Shown here: piece after piece, positions 7,462 to 16,458 of the stretch
Numbering within the stretch: position 1 is the first letter of the stretch
How the letters are laid out: every line of letters starts with the position of its first letter
Source of the DNA: Jeotgalibacillus sp. R-1-5s-1
Lineage (GTDB): Bacteria; Bacillota; Bacilli; Bacillales; Jeotgalibacillaceae
Direction of reading: 5' to 3'
Assembly (NCBI RefSeq): GCF_004405105.1
Contig: NZ_SORW01000002.1
Coordinates: 62,001 to 126,000, forward strand
Length of the DNA stretch: 64,000 nucleotides
Notes under the pieces: generated by a model
Seen by the model: the letters and a program-made list of their open reading frames with translations, nothing else
What the model was told of the DNA's origin: nothing
The model's database searches: none
Translations under genes and position numbers: made by a program

Positions 7462-8026
7462 ATGGAAATGGTTATTTCTAGGGTTACTGATGCTTTGTAT
7501 CCTGACGGTGGGCTCCATTTTGTTTCTCCTGTACAGACCGGTGGCAGATGAACCGGTTCTTGCTAATGAAACGGTACCTCCGGAATCACAGGCTGAATTT
7601 CAGGTGACAACAACCCGGGAGGACCTGACGATTGTTGCAAACCGGTTTATTGAAGAAGAACTGGGAGGTGCGATTGATTATTCGGTCGTTTTTGAAGATA
7701 ACGTTACATTAAATGGAGCCATACCCATTTTTAATACGAATATTGATTTCCAAATGACCTTTGAAGCAAATGCACTGGAGAATGGAAATCTTCTTTTAAC
7801 ACAGGAAAGCCTGTCATTAGGTGCGATTGATCTGCCCGTAGCGAACGTGCTGAAATTCATTCAGGATTCCTATGAGTTTCCTGAGTGGGTCGTGATGCAG
7901 CCGAATGAACAGCAAATCATCGTGCAGGTAACAGAAATAGATGTAGCGCAGGGGCTGAATGTTAAAACAAACCGTTTTGACCTTGAAGAGAACGATATTT
8001 CTTTCTCCATTTATGTTCCCAGATAA
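7451..8026 (+). CDS. ypmS: YpmS family anchored extracytoplasmic protein
   Basis: YpmS (DUF2140-type) protein: a short basic N-terminus, one membrane anchor at about residues 6-27, then a mostly beta-strand extracytoplasmic domain of about 160 residues. Function is unknown. The GTG at 7451 lies nine bases after GAAGGAG and gives VKNKWKWLF, like B. subtilis YpmS. The frame is open further upstream to 7412 but without an RBS. Co-transcription with the ypmR lipoprotein suggests a joint envelope role (inference). Confidence 0.85.
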   Translation: MKNKWKWLFLGLLMLCILTVGSILFLLYRPVADEPVLANETVPPESQAEFQVTTTREDLTIVANRFIEEELGGAIDYSVVFEDNVTLNGAIPIFNTNIDFQMTFEANALENGNLLLTQESLSLGAIDLPVANVLKFIQDSYEFPEWVVMQPNEQQIIVQVTEIDVAQGLNVKTNRFDLEENDISFSIYVPR

Positions 8027-8043
8027 TGAAGGAGTGATGAACA

Positions 8044-8574
8044 ATGTCACGAGTTGAAAAAGCAACATTTGCCGGAGGATGCTTCTGGTGTATGGTTAAG
8101 CCTTTTGATGAACAGCCCGGTATTCTGAGCATCGTCTCAGGGTATACAGGCGGGCATACAGAAAACCCGACCTACAGAGAAGTATGCAGTGAGACTACCG
8201 GTCATAGGGAAGCGGTGCAAATTGAGTTTGATCCGGATATTTATCCGTATGAAAAACTCGTTGAGCTGTTTTGGACTCAAATTGATCCAACAGACGCCGG
8301 CGGACAGTTTTTTGACCGTGGAGAATCGTATAAAACAGCGATTTATTATCATAATGAAGAACAGAAAGAAACGGCACTTGAATCGAGAAGAAAACTCGAG
8401 GAAAGTAATAAGTTCAGAGCCCCGATCGTAACGGATATTTTTCAGGCTTCAACTTTTTACCCTGCAGAACAGGAACATCAGGATTATTATAAAAAACATC
8501 CGGTCCGTTACAATGCTTACTTCAGAGGGTCTGGAAGAAAAAGATGGATTGAGCAGTATTCGAACAAGGAGTGA
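8044..8574 (+). CDS. msrA: Peptide methionine sulfoxide reductase MsrA
   Basis: Reduces methionine-S-sulfoxide in proteins. The catalytic cysteine lies in [12 protein letters not shown], followed by the typical [19 protein letters not shown] block and [11 protein letters not shown]. At 176 residues it is a stand-alone MsrA. The RBS GAAGGAG is 11 bases before the ATG. The stop codon sits within the RBS/start region of msrB, so the two stereospecific reductases are made together. Confidence 0.97.
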   Translation: MSRVEKATFAGGCFWCMVKPFDEQPGILSIVSGYTGGHTENPTYREVCSETTGHREAVQIEFDPDIYPYEKLVELFWTQIDPTDAGGQFFDRGESYKTAIYYHNEEQKETALESRRKLEESNKFRAPIVTDIFQASTFYPAEQEHQDYYKKHPVRYNAYFRGSGRKRWIEQYSNKE

Positions 8575-8579
8575 ATGAG

Positions 8580-9005
8580 ATGGAACGCTTTGATAAAACG
8601 AAGTTGACACCAATGCAGCGCGAAGTAACGCAGAATAATGGAACTGAACCACCATTTCGAAATGAATACTGGGATGAATTCTCGGACGGAATATATGTTG
8701 ATATCGTATCAGGGAAACCGCTATTCAGTTCCACTGATAAGTATGATGCAGGATGCGGCTGGCCAAGCTTTACAAAGCCGATCGATGAAGAAGAAATCGT
8801 TGAAAAAACGGACCGCAGTCATTTCATGATCCGTACCGAAGTCAGGTCCCACGAGGCAGATTCACATCTCGGTCACGTTTTCAATGATGGCCCAGGGCCG
8901 ACTGGATTAAGATACTGCATTAATTCGGCAGCAATGAGATTCATTCCATATGAAAAGCTTGATGAAGAAGGATACGCGGGATATAAAGCATTATTTGATA
9001 GATAA
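8580..9005 (+). CDS. msrB: Peptide methionine-R-sulfoxide reductase MsrB
   Basis: Reduces methionine-R-sulfoxide. The catalytic cysteine is in [14 protein letters not shown] first CxxC-like position (DAGCGWPSF) has only one cysteine, so this is a form lacking the full pair of zinc CxxC motifs. The ATG at 8580 lies eight bases after AAGGAG; the in-frame GTG at 8571 overlaps that RBS. The gene directly follows msrA. Confidence 0.95.
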   Translation: MERFDKTKLTPMQREVTQNNGTEPPFRNEYWDEFSDGIYVDIVSGKPLFSSTDKYDAGCGWPSFTKPIDEEEIVEKTDRSHFMIRTEVRSHEADSHLGHVFNDGPGPTGLRYCINSAAMRFIPYEKLDEEGYAGYKALFDR

Positions 9006-9099
9006 TCCTTGTGAATGAATGAACAATTTGATAAACTTCGATTTGCTGATGTTTATTCAGGATAAGAATGGTCTATACAGTAATCAGGAGCGTGATATC

Positions 9100-9600
9100 A
9101 TGTTAAAGAAATTATTTGGAAAAAAAGAAGAAGCACCGAAGAATATTACAGTACATTCACCACTTACTGGAAAGCTTTTGTCACTTGACGAAGTACCGGA
9201 TCCGGTTTTCTCCCAAAAGATGATGGGAGACGGAATCGCAGTTGAACCTTCTGATGGAAAAGTTGTATCTCCGGTTGATGGTGAGGTTGTTCAGGTTTTC
9301 CCAACAAAACACGCGATCGGATTAAAAGCAAAAAATGGAGCTGAAATCCTTGTCCACATTGGTCTGGAAACAGTATCGATGAACGGTGAAGGTTTTGAAG
9401 CTCACGTTTCAGAAGGATCAAAAGTCAGTGTGGGAGATCCTCTTGTAACATTCGATCTAGCGCTGGTAAAAGAAAAAGCGAAAAGCATTATTACTCCGGT
9501 AATCGTTACGAACGGTGACGATTTGGAAAGCATCAATAAAAAAGCGGCTGATCAGGTAACAGCAGGTACAGATGCAGTGATGGAAATCACAGCAAAATAA
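9100..9600 (+). CDS. PTS glucose-type EIIA component
   Basis: Cytoplasmic EIIA of the glucose family, homologous to B. subtilis YpqE and Crr. The two active-site histidines are visible in QVFPTKHAIGLK and EILVHIGLETV; the latter is the phosphorylated one. The protein has 166 residues and no attached EIIB or EIIC. The ATG at 9100 has AGGAG nine bases upstream; the open frame continues upstream to 9019 without support. As a stand-alone EIIA it would pass phosphate from HPr to a permease encoded elsewhere. Confidence 0.92.
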   Translation: MLKKLFGKKEEAPKNITVHSPLTGKLLSLDEVPDPVFSQKMMGDGIAVEPSDGKVVSPVDGEVVQVFPTKHAIGLKAKNGAEILVHIGLETVSMNGEGFEAHVSEGSKVSVGDPLVTFDLALVKEKAKSIITPVIVTNGDDLESINKKAADQVTAGTDAVMEITAK

Positions 9601-9609
9601 TCAGATCAC

Positions 9610-9651
9610 AAAGCTGTTTCAGGAGAGATTTCTCCTGAAACAGCTTTTTTT
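9610..9651 (+). terminator. Terminator of the EIIA gene
   Basis: AAGCTGTTTCAGGAGA and its exact complement enclose a four-base loop and are followed by seven T. Confidence 0.92.
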
Positions 9652-9678
9652 ACCATCCGAAAAAGGGGGAGAACGATA

Positions 9679-9903
9679 ATGAGTAAGTCCTTTTACCACT
9701 TTGTCATGAAATACAGGGAACCAAAGCCAAGGAACAATAAAGAGCTGCTGGCAAACAGAATATACGATGATCTGGATTTTCCAAAAAATCTTATAAGCTA
9801 TAATGACGTGAGTCAATATATAGAAACGACGGACCTTTATTCTTCGCTTGCTTCCACATTTGATGAAGTTTGGGAAGAGTATACAACAAACAATAAGAGT
9901 TAG
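9679..9903 (+). CDS. yozE: YozE family SAM-like protein
   Basis: Small 74-residue protein with a sterile-alpha-motif-like fold, as in B. subtilis YozE: SFYHFVMKYREPKP, then YDDLDFPKN, and STFDEVWEEY near the end all match family positions. Function is unknown. The RBS AAGGGGGAG precedes the ATG. It lies alone between the EIIA terminator and the deoD promoter. Confidence 0.88.
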   Translation: MSKSFYHFVMKYREPKPRNNKELLANRIYDDLDFPKNLISYNDVSQYIETTDLYSSLASTFDEVWEEYTTNNKS

Positions 9904-9948
9904 TAGTAATAAACTTAGTAGCAACTCCGAATGAGTTTATAATTAAAG

Positions 9949-9977
9949 TTGAAATATGCAATAAAAAAAGCTACAAT
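9949..9977 (+). promoter_or_regulatory. Sigma-A promoter of deoD
   Basis: TTGAAA (9949-9954), a 17-base spacer and TACAAT (9972-9977), 33 bases before the deoD start. Confidence 0.7.
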
Positions 9978-10009
9978 AATAAAGCTTAAACGATAAAGGA
10001 GGAATTACT

Positions 10010-10714
10010 TTGAGTATACATATTGGTGCTAAAAAAGGAGATATCGCTGAAACGGTTCTGCTTCCTGGAGATCCGCTGCGTGCAAAGTATATTGCTGAAA
10101 CATTTCTTGAGGATGTAACATGCTACAATGAAGTTCGTAACATGTTTGGATACACTGGAACATATAAAGGAAAGAAAATTTCCGTTCAGGGAACAGGAAT
10201 GGGTGTACCATCTATCTCTATTTATGCAACTGAGCTTATGCAGGAATATGGAGTTAAAAACCTTATCCGTGTAGGAACATGCGGAGCAATTCAGAAGGAC
10301 GTAAAAGTACGTGACGTTATTCTTGCCATGACGGCTTCAACTGATAACAACATGAACCAGCGTACATTCAAAGGGGTGGACTTTGCTCCAACAGCAAACT
10401 TTAACCTCCTTAAGAATGCTTATGAAGCTGGTGTTGAAAAAGGCTTGAAGCTTCAGGTTGGTAACGTATTTACTGCCGACATTTTCTATGATGATAATGC
10501 AGAGCACGAGCTTTGGGCTCAACACGGAATTTTAGCTGTTGAAATGGAAACGTCAGCACTTTATACACTGGCAGCTAAGTACGGCCGAAACGCCCTTTCT
10601 GTTCTTACTGTGAGTGATCACATTCTTACTGGGGAAGCTACTTCATCAGAAGAACGTCAGGTTACATTCAATGACATGATCGTTGTTGCACTTGATGCGG
10701 CAATTGCAGAGTAA
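10010..10714 (+). CDS. deoD: Purine nucleoside phosphorylase, DeoD type
   Basis: Phosphorolysis of purine (deoxy)nucleosides in salvage. It is a hexameric DeoD-type enzyme of 234 residues: phosphate-binding [20 protein letters not shown], the [13 protein letters not shown] loop, VEMETSALY contacting ribose, and SDHILTGE with the purine-binding Asp. The start is a TTG at 10010 that lies seven bases after AGGAGG. It has its own promoter and terminator, so it is monocistronic here. Confidence 0.96.
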   Translation: MSIHIGAKKGDIAETVLLPGDPLRAKYIAETFLEDVTCYNEVRNMFGYTGTYKGKKISVQGTGMGVPSISIYATELMQEYGVKNLIRVGTCGAIQKDVKVRDVILAMTASTDNNMNQRTFKGVDFAPTANFNLLKNAYEAGVEKGLKLQVGNVFTADIFYDDNAEHELWAQHGILAVEMETSALYTLAAKYGRNALSVLTVSDHILTGEATSSEERQVTFNDMIVVALDAAIAE

Positions 10715-10722
10715 TTAACTGG

Positions 10723-10756
10723 AAGGACTGGCTTACTTTAAAGTCAGTCCTTTTAT
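10723..10756 (+). terminator. Terminator of deoD
   Basis: AAGGACTG pairs with CAGTCCTT around a short loop; T-rich tail. Confidence 0.8.
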
Positions 10757-10885
10757 AATGGAGTCATGAAAGTGACAAAGATTAAAGTGTGCTAAAAGAG
10801 TCATACGATCTCTCTGTTTTGTCTTTCATCCTGAGGTTAAAGCTGTTAAGATGTAATAGATTATCTTCATTTAGGAGACAGGACA

Positions 10886-12454
10886 GTGCCCGAAAAGGAA
10901 AGTGGTGAAAAGATGGATAAGGACCCAAATGTTCAGGACAATAATGGACCTGAGCAGGAAGTCGAGGAGACAAAAGAAACGGTCTCCAGGTTTGTTACGA
11001 TTAAGAAATTTCATTTGGTGATGATTCTGTTTTTTACCGTCATCTTAACCGCCGGCGTTTCCATTTTCGCTCTTTCATTTGGTGAGGAAAAAGCGGTTAC
11101 GGTTGGGGTTCCTGAAAGAACAGAATTCAACAAGCTGTATAATGTTTATGACAAAATTCAGGAAGACTATATTCTTGAAATTGATAATGAAGAATTGATT
11201 AATGGTGCTGTCAACGGGATGATTGATGCACTCGGTGATCCATATTCTGATTATATGAATCAGGACGAGGCTGCTCAATTTAACGAGAATATCACCTCGA
11301 GTTTTCAGGGGATCGGTGCAGAGATTCAATCTATAAATGGTTACATTACCGTTGTCTCTCCGATCAAAGGTTCTCCGGCTGAAAGAGCAGGAATTCTGCC
11401 TAATGATCAGATTCTCAGTGTAGACGGAGAAAGTATCCGTGGTATGAGTGCTACAGAAGCTGTCATGCTGATCCGTGGTGAAAAAGGAACTGATGTTACA
11501 CTTTCCATCCAGCGACAGGGATCTGATGAACCGATCGAAGTGACGATTACCCGAGATGATATCCCACTTGATACGGTTTATTATGAGATTGATGATGATA
11601 ACAAGATAGCCACGGTACAATTAACGAGCTTTTCCGAGACTACTTTTGATGAGCTGACAGAAGCGCTTGCAGACCTGGAATCACAGGGTATGGAAGGTCT
11701 TGTACTGGATCTACGTCAAAATCCGGGCGGGCTGCTTCCACAGGCGATCTCAATTGCCAATCTCTTTGTTCCAGAAGGTGAAACCATCGTCCAGATTGAA
11801 GAGAAAAATGGTGAGAAACAAATTATTTCAGCTCAGGAAGGTGACAAGGTTACTGTTCCAACAGCCGTTCTCATCGATGAAGGAAGCGCAAGTGCATCAG
11901 AAATCGTAGCTGCAGCAGTAAATGAAACGGCAGATATTCCACTGTTCGGTAAGACGACTTTCGGTAAAGGAACGGTTCAGACTGCTGAAGATTTCAGTGA
12001 TTCCTCAAATATTAAGATTACAACAGCCCGCTGGCTGACACCTGAAGATAATTGGGTTCATGAAGACGGAATCAGTCCAACGACTGAGGTGGATCTTCCA
12101 GAGTATGCGACACTGCCATTCTTAAATATTGATGTTGAACTGAAAGAGTCCATGGTATCTGACGAAATTCAGACGCTTGAACAGATGCTTTCAGCTCTTG
12201 GCTATGAGACAGGGGAAGCAGATGGTTTATTTGATGAAAACACTGTTTCCGCAGTTGAATCTTATCAGGCTGATAGCGAGCTTGAAGTGACAGGTACCGT
12301 GACACCTGAAACGGCATCAGCCATTATGCTGAGCCTGAGAGAACAATTACAAAACGATGATCCACAGCAAAATGCGGCTGTTGAGTATTTGATTCAGGAA
12401 GCTGGTAATGCTCCGGCGGAAGAAGAGAATTCAGAAGAGGATTCAGCAGCTTAA
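10886..12454 (+). CDS. Carboxy-terminal processing protease (S41) with PDZ and peptidoglycan-binding domains
   Basis: CtpA/CtpB-type serine protease. A cytoplasmic acidic N-terminus and one membrane helix (about residues 48-70) precede a PDZ domain (about 130-215). The S41 core has GSASASEI at about 333-340 with the catalytic Ser and FGKGTVQ with the catalytic Lys. A peptidoglycan_binding_1 domain follows (about 427-482, LEQMLSALGYETGEADGLFD), then an acidic tail. GTG at 10886 lies eight bases after AGGAG; an ATG at 10913 is a possible alternative start. In sporeformers such enzymes act outside the membrane, including SpoIVFA processing by CtpB. Confidence 0.92.
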   Translation: MPEKESGEKMDKDPNVQDNNGPEQEVEETKETVSRFVTIKKFHLVMILFFTVILTAGVSIFALSFGEEKAVTVGVPERTEFNKLYNVYDKIQEDYILEIDNEELINGAVNGMIDALGDPYSDYMNQDEAAQFNENITSSFQGIGAEIQSINGYITVVSPIKGSPAERAGILPNDQILSVDGESIRGMSATEAVMLIRGEKGTDVTLSIQRQGSDEPIEVTITRDDIPLDTVYYEIDDDNKIATVQLTSFSETTFDELTEALADLESQGMEGLVLDLRQNPGGLLPQAISIANLFVPEGETIVQIEEKNGEKQIISAQEGDKVTVPTAVLIDEGSASASEIVAAAVNETADIPLFGKTTFGKGTVQTAEDFSDSSNIKITTARWLTPEDNWVHEDGISPTTEVDLPEYATLPFLNIDVELKESMVSDEIQTLEQMLSALGYETGEADGLFDENTVSAVESYQADSELEVTGTVTPETASAIMLSLREQLQNDDPQQNAAVEYLIQEAGNAPAEEENSEEDSAA

Positions 12455-12462
12455 ATTGCTGG

Positions 12463-12512
12463 AAAAAAGGTCTGGTTGAAGCTGAATAAGCAGCTGCCAG
12501 ACCTTTTTTTTT
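12463..12512 (+). terminator. Terminator of the S41 protease gene
   Basis: AAGGTCTGG pairs with CCAGACCTT; nine T follow. Confidence 0.88.
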
Positions 12513-12544
12513 AATAAAATGATTTATAAACAGAGGTGAAAGCA

Positions 12545-13474
12545 ATGACAACAAAAAAACCTGTCTACATATTATCGGGATTTCTCGGAAGCGGGAAAAC
12601 GACACTTCTTAAACAGCTGATCACATTCGAAAAAGATCAATCCCGCAAACCGGCAGTTCTAATGAATGAAGCTGGAAGTGTATCAATTGATTCTTCCGAA
12701 GTTGATGAGGGTATTCCACTTGCTGAACTGCTGGATGGCTGCATTTGCTGTACCATTCAGGAGAAGCTTGAGAGTCAGCTTCAATCACTCTTGATAAAAG
12801 AAGAGTTTGACAGCCTGATTATTGAGACAACCGGTGCTGCTCACCCTGTAGAGGTCGTTGATTCAGTAATGTCTCCATTATTCGCCCACCATTTTGATTT
12901 TAAAGGGATCGTGACAATCGTCGATGTACATCAGTGGAGCAATAGAAGCGCATTTCCTGTTCAGGTGCTCCAGCTGATGCGGGAGCAGGTTCGCCATGCA
13001 GGTGTTATCCTGTTAAATAAAACAGATCTGATCAATGACATGCAGGCTGCTTCGATTGTCGGGGAGCTTCAGGAAATTAATCCTGATGCACAAATCATCA
13101 TGACCACCTATTCAAGTGTGAATCCAACAGTTCTTCACGCACTCGGTTATAATAGAAAGGATGCAGTACCGGTTCGTGCTGATAAGGATTTGAATTTAAA
13201 AACAGTTGTTTACACGTTTAATCACCGTATTAAGAGACACGTTTTTGAAAATTGGCTGAAGGCTCAGCCTGATCATATTTACCGTATAAAAGGCTTTGTG
13301 CCATTTGAAGATGAAAAGCACCCCGTTTTATTTCAGTATTCATACGGCATGCCGCTTTATTTCATGCAGGATATGAACATGCCGACGAACCTGGTGGTCA
13401 TCGGGAGCGGTCTGGATAAAAAGAAAGTGACTGATTCACTTTTGGAATTGGAGCATAAACATGAATCAGGATGA
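12545..13474 (+). CDS. CobW/COG0523 family GTPase, putative metal chaperone
   Basis: G3E-family GTPase. Walker A is SGFLGSGKTTLL; the metal-binding CxCC signature is DGCICCTIQ; the guanine-specificity motif is LLNKTDL. The C-terminal CobW_C part begins at about residue 215. Family members deliver zinc, cobalt or iron to client proteins; no zinc-regulated operator is visible upstream, so the metal is unassigned. The ATG at 12545 follows AGAGGTG. The next small gene overlaps its 3' end by 14 bases, which couples their translation. Confidence 0.9.
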   Translation: MTTKKPVYILSGFLGSGKTTLLKQLITFEKDQSRKPAVLMNEAGSVSIDSSEVDEGIPLAELLDGCICCTIQEKLESQLQSLLIKEEFDSLIIETTGAAHPVEVVDSVMSPLFAHHFDFKGIVTIVDVHQWSNRSAFPVQVLQLMREQVRHAGVILLNKTDLINDMQAASIVGELQEINPDAQIIMTTYSSVNPTVLHALGYNRKDAVPVRADKDLNLKTVVYTFNHRIKRHVFENWLKAQPDHIYRIKGFVPFEDEKHPVLFQYSYGMPLYFMQDMNMPTNLVVIGSGLDKKKVTDSLLELEHKHESG

Positions 13475-13718
13475 AATACTGACTTTGTACAGCAGCCTTT
13501 GGCAAAACAGAGAGTGGCGTTCTTTAGAGGAAATGATTGATTCGGTTCACCAGGAATGGCTCGATCAGAATACGCATCCAAGATTAAGAAAAACCCCTGA
13601 TGAAAAATTTATCATCAGTATTGAAAGGATTACAGGTTCCTCACTGACAAAATTAGAGCAGAGAAAGCTGGTACTCTTTTTATCAGATTTATATCGTCAA
13701 ACTTATTTTAATGATTGA
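13461..13718 (+). CDS. Small protein coupled to the CobW gene, unknown function
   Basis: An 85-residue, mostly helical and soluble protein; no family recognised. It overlaps the CobW gene in another frame, with the weak RBS TTGGAG upstream of the ATG. There are no cysteines and a few histidines, so it is not an obvious metal site. The overlap suggests a partner or client of the GTPase (inference). Confidence 0.65.
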   Translation: MNQDEILTLYSSLWQNREWRSLEEMIDSVHQEWLDQNTHPRLRKTPDEKFIISIERITGSSLTKLEQRKLVLFLSDLYRQTYFND

Positions 13719-13883
13719 AATACAGCAGTCATAATTGTAAAAAATATTAAAATCTGAAACTTTGTCAATCATAAAATTGCGGTAATTGATACCATGTTAC
13801 GCAGATGTTCGGTTAATCAGGAAAAATTGTCATTCAATCCATAACCATCCTGATCCATTATTTTAAAGCATTAAACTCTATTC

Positions 13884-13930
13884 AGGTGCTAAAAACAGGA
13901 AATATCATTCCTGTTTTTAGCACCTTTTTT
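13884..13930 (+). terminator. Terminator downstream of the CobW operon
   Basis: AGGTGCTAAAAACAGGAA and its complement form an 18-bp stem; six T follow. The stretch 13719-13883 before it is AT-rich and I see nothing in it. Confidence 0.9.
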
Positions 13931-14017
13931 GTTTGTATAATCCTTCCTTAAATATGACAGAAAATCCGATGGTAGGATAAGAGTGTCAACAGACACAAAG
14001 TTAAGGGAGGAAATATA

Positions 14018-14851
14018 ATGTTAAAGAATTTAATTGTTGCCACTACCGTCTCAGCGCTTATGTTATCTTTTACCGGTCAGTCTGCAGATGCCCACAGCAA
14101 AGACCAGCAGAAGCCTTATATCTACTACATGCAGGTCAACTCATTAAATATTAATGAATTACAGGAGAAAATTAATCTTCTTCTGCAAAATCATAAATCT
14201 ATGTATCTCCAAAATAAAAAAGCATTTCAGGAAAAGCCTGTGCCTGCTGAGAAATCAGACGCTCCTGCTGCAGAGCCAGTAGCAGCACCGGCACCAGTGG
14301 CTGAGCAGCCTGCTGAAGAGCAAGCTGTAGCAGTACCAGAACGAACTCCAGCTCAAAATGAGGCACCGGAAGTTGAGCAGTCTGAACCGGCTCAAGCCCA
14401 AAATGAAGCACCAGCAGTTCAGCAGCCTGCACAAGAAGTGGAAGAGCAAAAGGCGCAACAGTCAGAGCCTGCCATTTCATCCTTTGAGCAGCAGGTTGTC
14501 AACCTGACAAATCAGGAACGTGAAAAAGCAGGGCTTGCACCTCTATCAGTAGATCAGACATTAGCTAAAACAGCAAAAGAAAAATCACTGGACATGCAAA
14601 GAAATAATTACTTCTCACATACGAGTCCAACATACGGTTCACCATTCGATATGATGAAGCAATTCGGCGTCCAGTACCGCAGTGCAGGTGAAAATATTGC
14701 GATGGGTCAAAGAACACCTGAAGAAGTCGTGAAGGCATGGATGAACAGTCCTGGCCACAGACAGAACATTCTTAGTTCTTCTTATACGCATATTGGTGTA
14801 GGGCACGCTGAGAACGGCAACTACTGGACACAAATGTTTATTGGAAAATAA
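14018..14851 (+). CDS. Secreted CAP-domain (SCP/PR1-like) protein
   Basis: A signal peptide (about residues 1-25, ending near SADA-HS), then a helical segment. A low-complexity Pro/Ala/Glu/Gln linker follows (about 70-150), then the C-terminal CAP domain (about 155-277). The CAP motifs are NLTNQEREKAGL, NYFSHTSPTYGSP, GENIAMGQRTPEEVVKAWMN, SPGHRQNILSSSYTHIGVG and YWTQMFIG. Related to B. subtilis YkwD. The linker repeats words such as AQNEAPEVE/AQNEAPAVQ, showing internal duplication. It is likely cell-wall or coat associated; the exact role is unknown. Confidence 0.92.
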   Translation: MLKNLIVATTVSALMLSFTGQSADAHSKDQQKPYIYYMQVNSLNINELQEKINLLLQNHKSMYLQNKKAFQEKPVPAEKSDAPAAEPVAAPAPVAEQPAEEQAVAVPERTPAQNEAPEVEQSEPAQAQNEAPAVQQPAQEVEEQKAQQSEPAISSFEQQVVNLTNQEREKAGLAPLSVDQTLAKTAKEKSLDMQRNNYFSHTSPTYGSPFDMMKQFGVQYRSAGENIAMGQRTPEEVVKAWMNSPGHRQNILSSSYTHIGVGHAENGNYWTQMFIGK

Positions 14852-14856
14852 TATGC

Positions 14857-14883
14857 AAAAAGCCTCCTTATGGGGGGCTTTTT
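14857..14883 (+). terminator. Terminator of the CAP-protein gene
   Basis: AAAAAGCC pairs with GGCTTTTT, with a G-rich inner stem. Confidence 0.88.
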
Positions 14884-14949
14884 CTGTTATATCCGGAAAT
14901 GAATAAAACACGGTATCTTTTCCCATACTGAAGGTAAGGAAGTGGTCAT

Positions 14950-16458
14950 ATGAACGAAAAATCCGGTAAATCGTTTAGAAAAATGCAGTACATTCGTGAA
15001 TGTCAGTCGCTGGACGAGCTGATTGAACAACTGTCCTTTCATATGGGAAATACACAGGATCTCGTCACAGTAAAGGTGCAGTTTGCAGATAAAGAATCCG
15101 TTATTATTTATCTGGAATCTACAACAGACACAAACCAGCTTGAGAAGACATTTGAATGGCTTACGAATGTGTATTGGGCTTCAGATGAACCAACAGAAAC
15201 GTTAAGAATAGCTCAGGTTGAAAGGGGTCAAACCCTGGATGATACAGCAAAAAAAATACTTCTCGGGGACACCTACTTGTTTTCTATGGAACAAGGCTCA
15301 TGGATTACATACAAAATTGGCAGTCCGCTTGTACTTCAAAGAGCCATTCAGGAGCCCAAAAACGAGCAGATAGTACGGGGTGCACATGCGGGATTTAATG
15401 AAAATATCATTACTAATCTTTACCAGGTCCGCTCGAGATTGAAAAGCCCGCATCTGGTCATCAGATATTTCACAATTGGTGAGTTGTCACAAACAAAATG
15501 TGCATTATTGTATCTTGATCATGTTGCTAATCCAATGATCATTGAAGAAATCACGATGAGGCTTCAGTCAATAAATACTGACGTTTCTTTTAGTATTGGA
15601 ACAATTGAAGAATATATTGAAGATGATAATTTTTCTCCTTTTCCTCAGTTATTAAATACCGAAAGACCGGACCGGGTTGTAGGAAATCTGGCAGAAGGGA
15701 GATTTGCCCTGTTGCTCGATGGTTCACCTACTTCATTAATTGCACCTGTTAACTTCTTTGCATTTTATCAGTCACCGGATGATTATAATGGCCGTTTTAT
15801 GGTTGGAACATTTTATAGGCTATTGCGGATTGCAAGTTTCTTAATCGCTCTTTTACTTCCTGCTATTTATATTGCAATTATCAGTTTTCATTTTGAAATT
15901 ATCCCTCAGGATATTACCCTGCCAACTAAAAGGGCGATCGAAGATATACCGTATCCTCCATTATTTGAAGCACTTTTGCTGGAATTAACGATTGAATTAA
16001 TCCGGGAAGCAGGGATAAGACTTCCAAACCCGATCGGACAGACAATCGGGATCGTTGGGGGTCTTGTAATCGGAGATGCAGTGGTTAATGCAGGATTCAT
16101 CTCGAACATCATGATCATAGTTGTTGCTTTAACAGCTATTTCCTCCTTTGTTGTGCCGTCCGTTGAAATGAATACCACAGTCAGAATTTTAAGGTTTCCA
16201 TTTATGATTTTGGCTTCATTATTTGGATTCTTCGGTGTCGCGATCGGATTAATCATTCTGACTATACATCTGATCAGATTGGAGTCCATGTGCACGCCTT
16301 ATTTATCTCCTTTTGCACCATTTCACCTGACTGCCGTTAAAGATATGTTTTTGAGGTTTCCAGCTTGGAATCAGACCCAGAGACCCGCTGATGCTATGCC
16401 GATTAATAAAAAGCGTCATGGGAAGAACAGGTGGTGGAAGCATGAACGAAAAAAATGA
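14950..16458 (+). CDS. Spore germinant receptor A subunit (GerA/GerK/GerB family)
   Basis: A subunit of an inner spore membrane germinant receptor: a soluble N-terminal domain of about 240 residues, then a membrane domain of about five helices and a basic C-terminal tail. Family landmarks are RPDRVVGNLAEGRFALLLDG, PVNFFAFYQSPDDY, the PPLFEALLLELTIELIREAG segment and PIGQTIGIVGGLVIGDAAV-like text. Its 3' end overlaps the B subunit gene by 17 bases. The order A-B-C is the classical gerA operon arrangement and implies an endospore former. Which nutrient is sensed cannot be told from sequence. Confidence 0.95.
   Translation: MNEKSGKSFRKMQYIRECQSLDELIEQLSFHMGNTQDLVTVKVQFADKESVIIYLESTTDTNQLEKTFEWLTNVYWASDEPTETLRIAQVERGQTLDDTAKKILLGDTYLFSMEQGSWITYKIGSPLVLQRAIQEPKNEQIVRGAHAGFNENIITNLYQVRSRLKSPHLVIRYFTIGELSQTKCALLYLDHVANPMIIEEITMRLQSINTDVSFSIGTIEEYIEDDNFSPFPQLLNTERPDRVVGNLAEGRFALLLDGSPTSLIAPVNFFAFYQSPDDYNGRFMVGTFYRLLRIASFLIALLLPAIYIAIISFHFEIIPQDITLPTKRAIEDIPYPPLFEALLLELTIELIREAGIRLPNPIGQTIGIVGGLVIGDAVVNAGFISNIMIIVVALTAISSFVVPSVEMNTTVRILRFPFMILASLFGFFGVAIGLIILTIHLIRLESMCTPYLSPFAPFHLTAVKDMFLRFPAWNQTQRPADAMPINKKRHGKNRWWKHERKK

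Noticed and set aside
9019-9099. An N-terminal extension of the EIIA protein
   Set aside because: The extra 27 codons lack an RBS and are not like EIIA; AGGAG supports the ATG at 9100.
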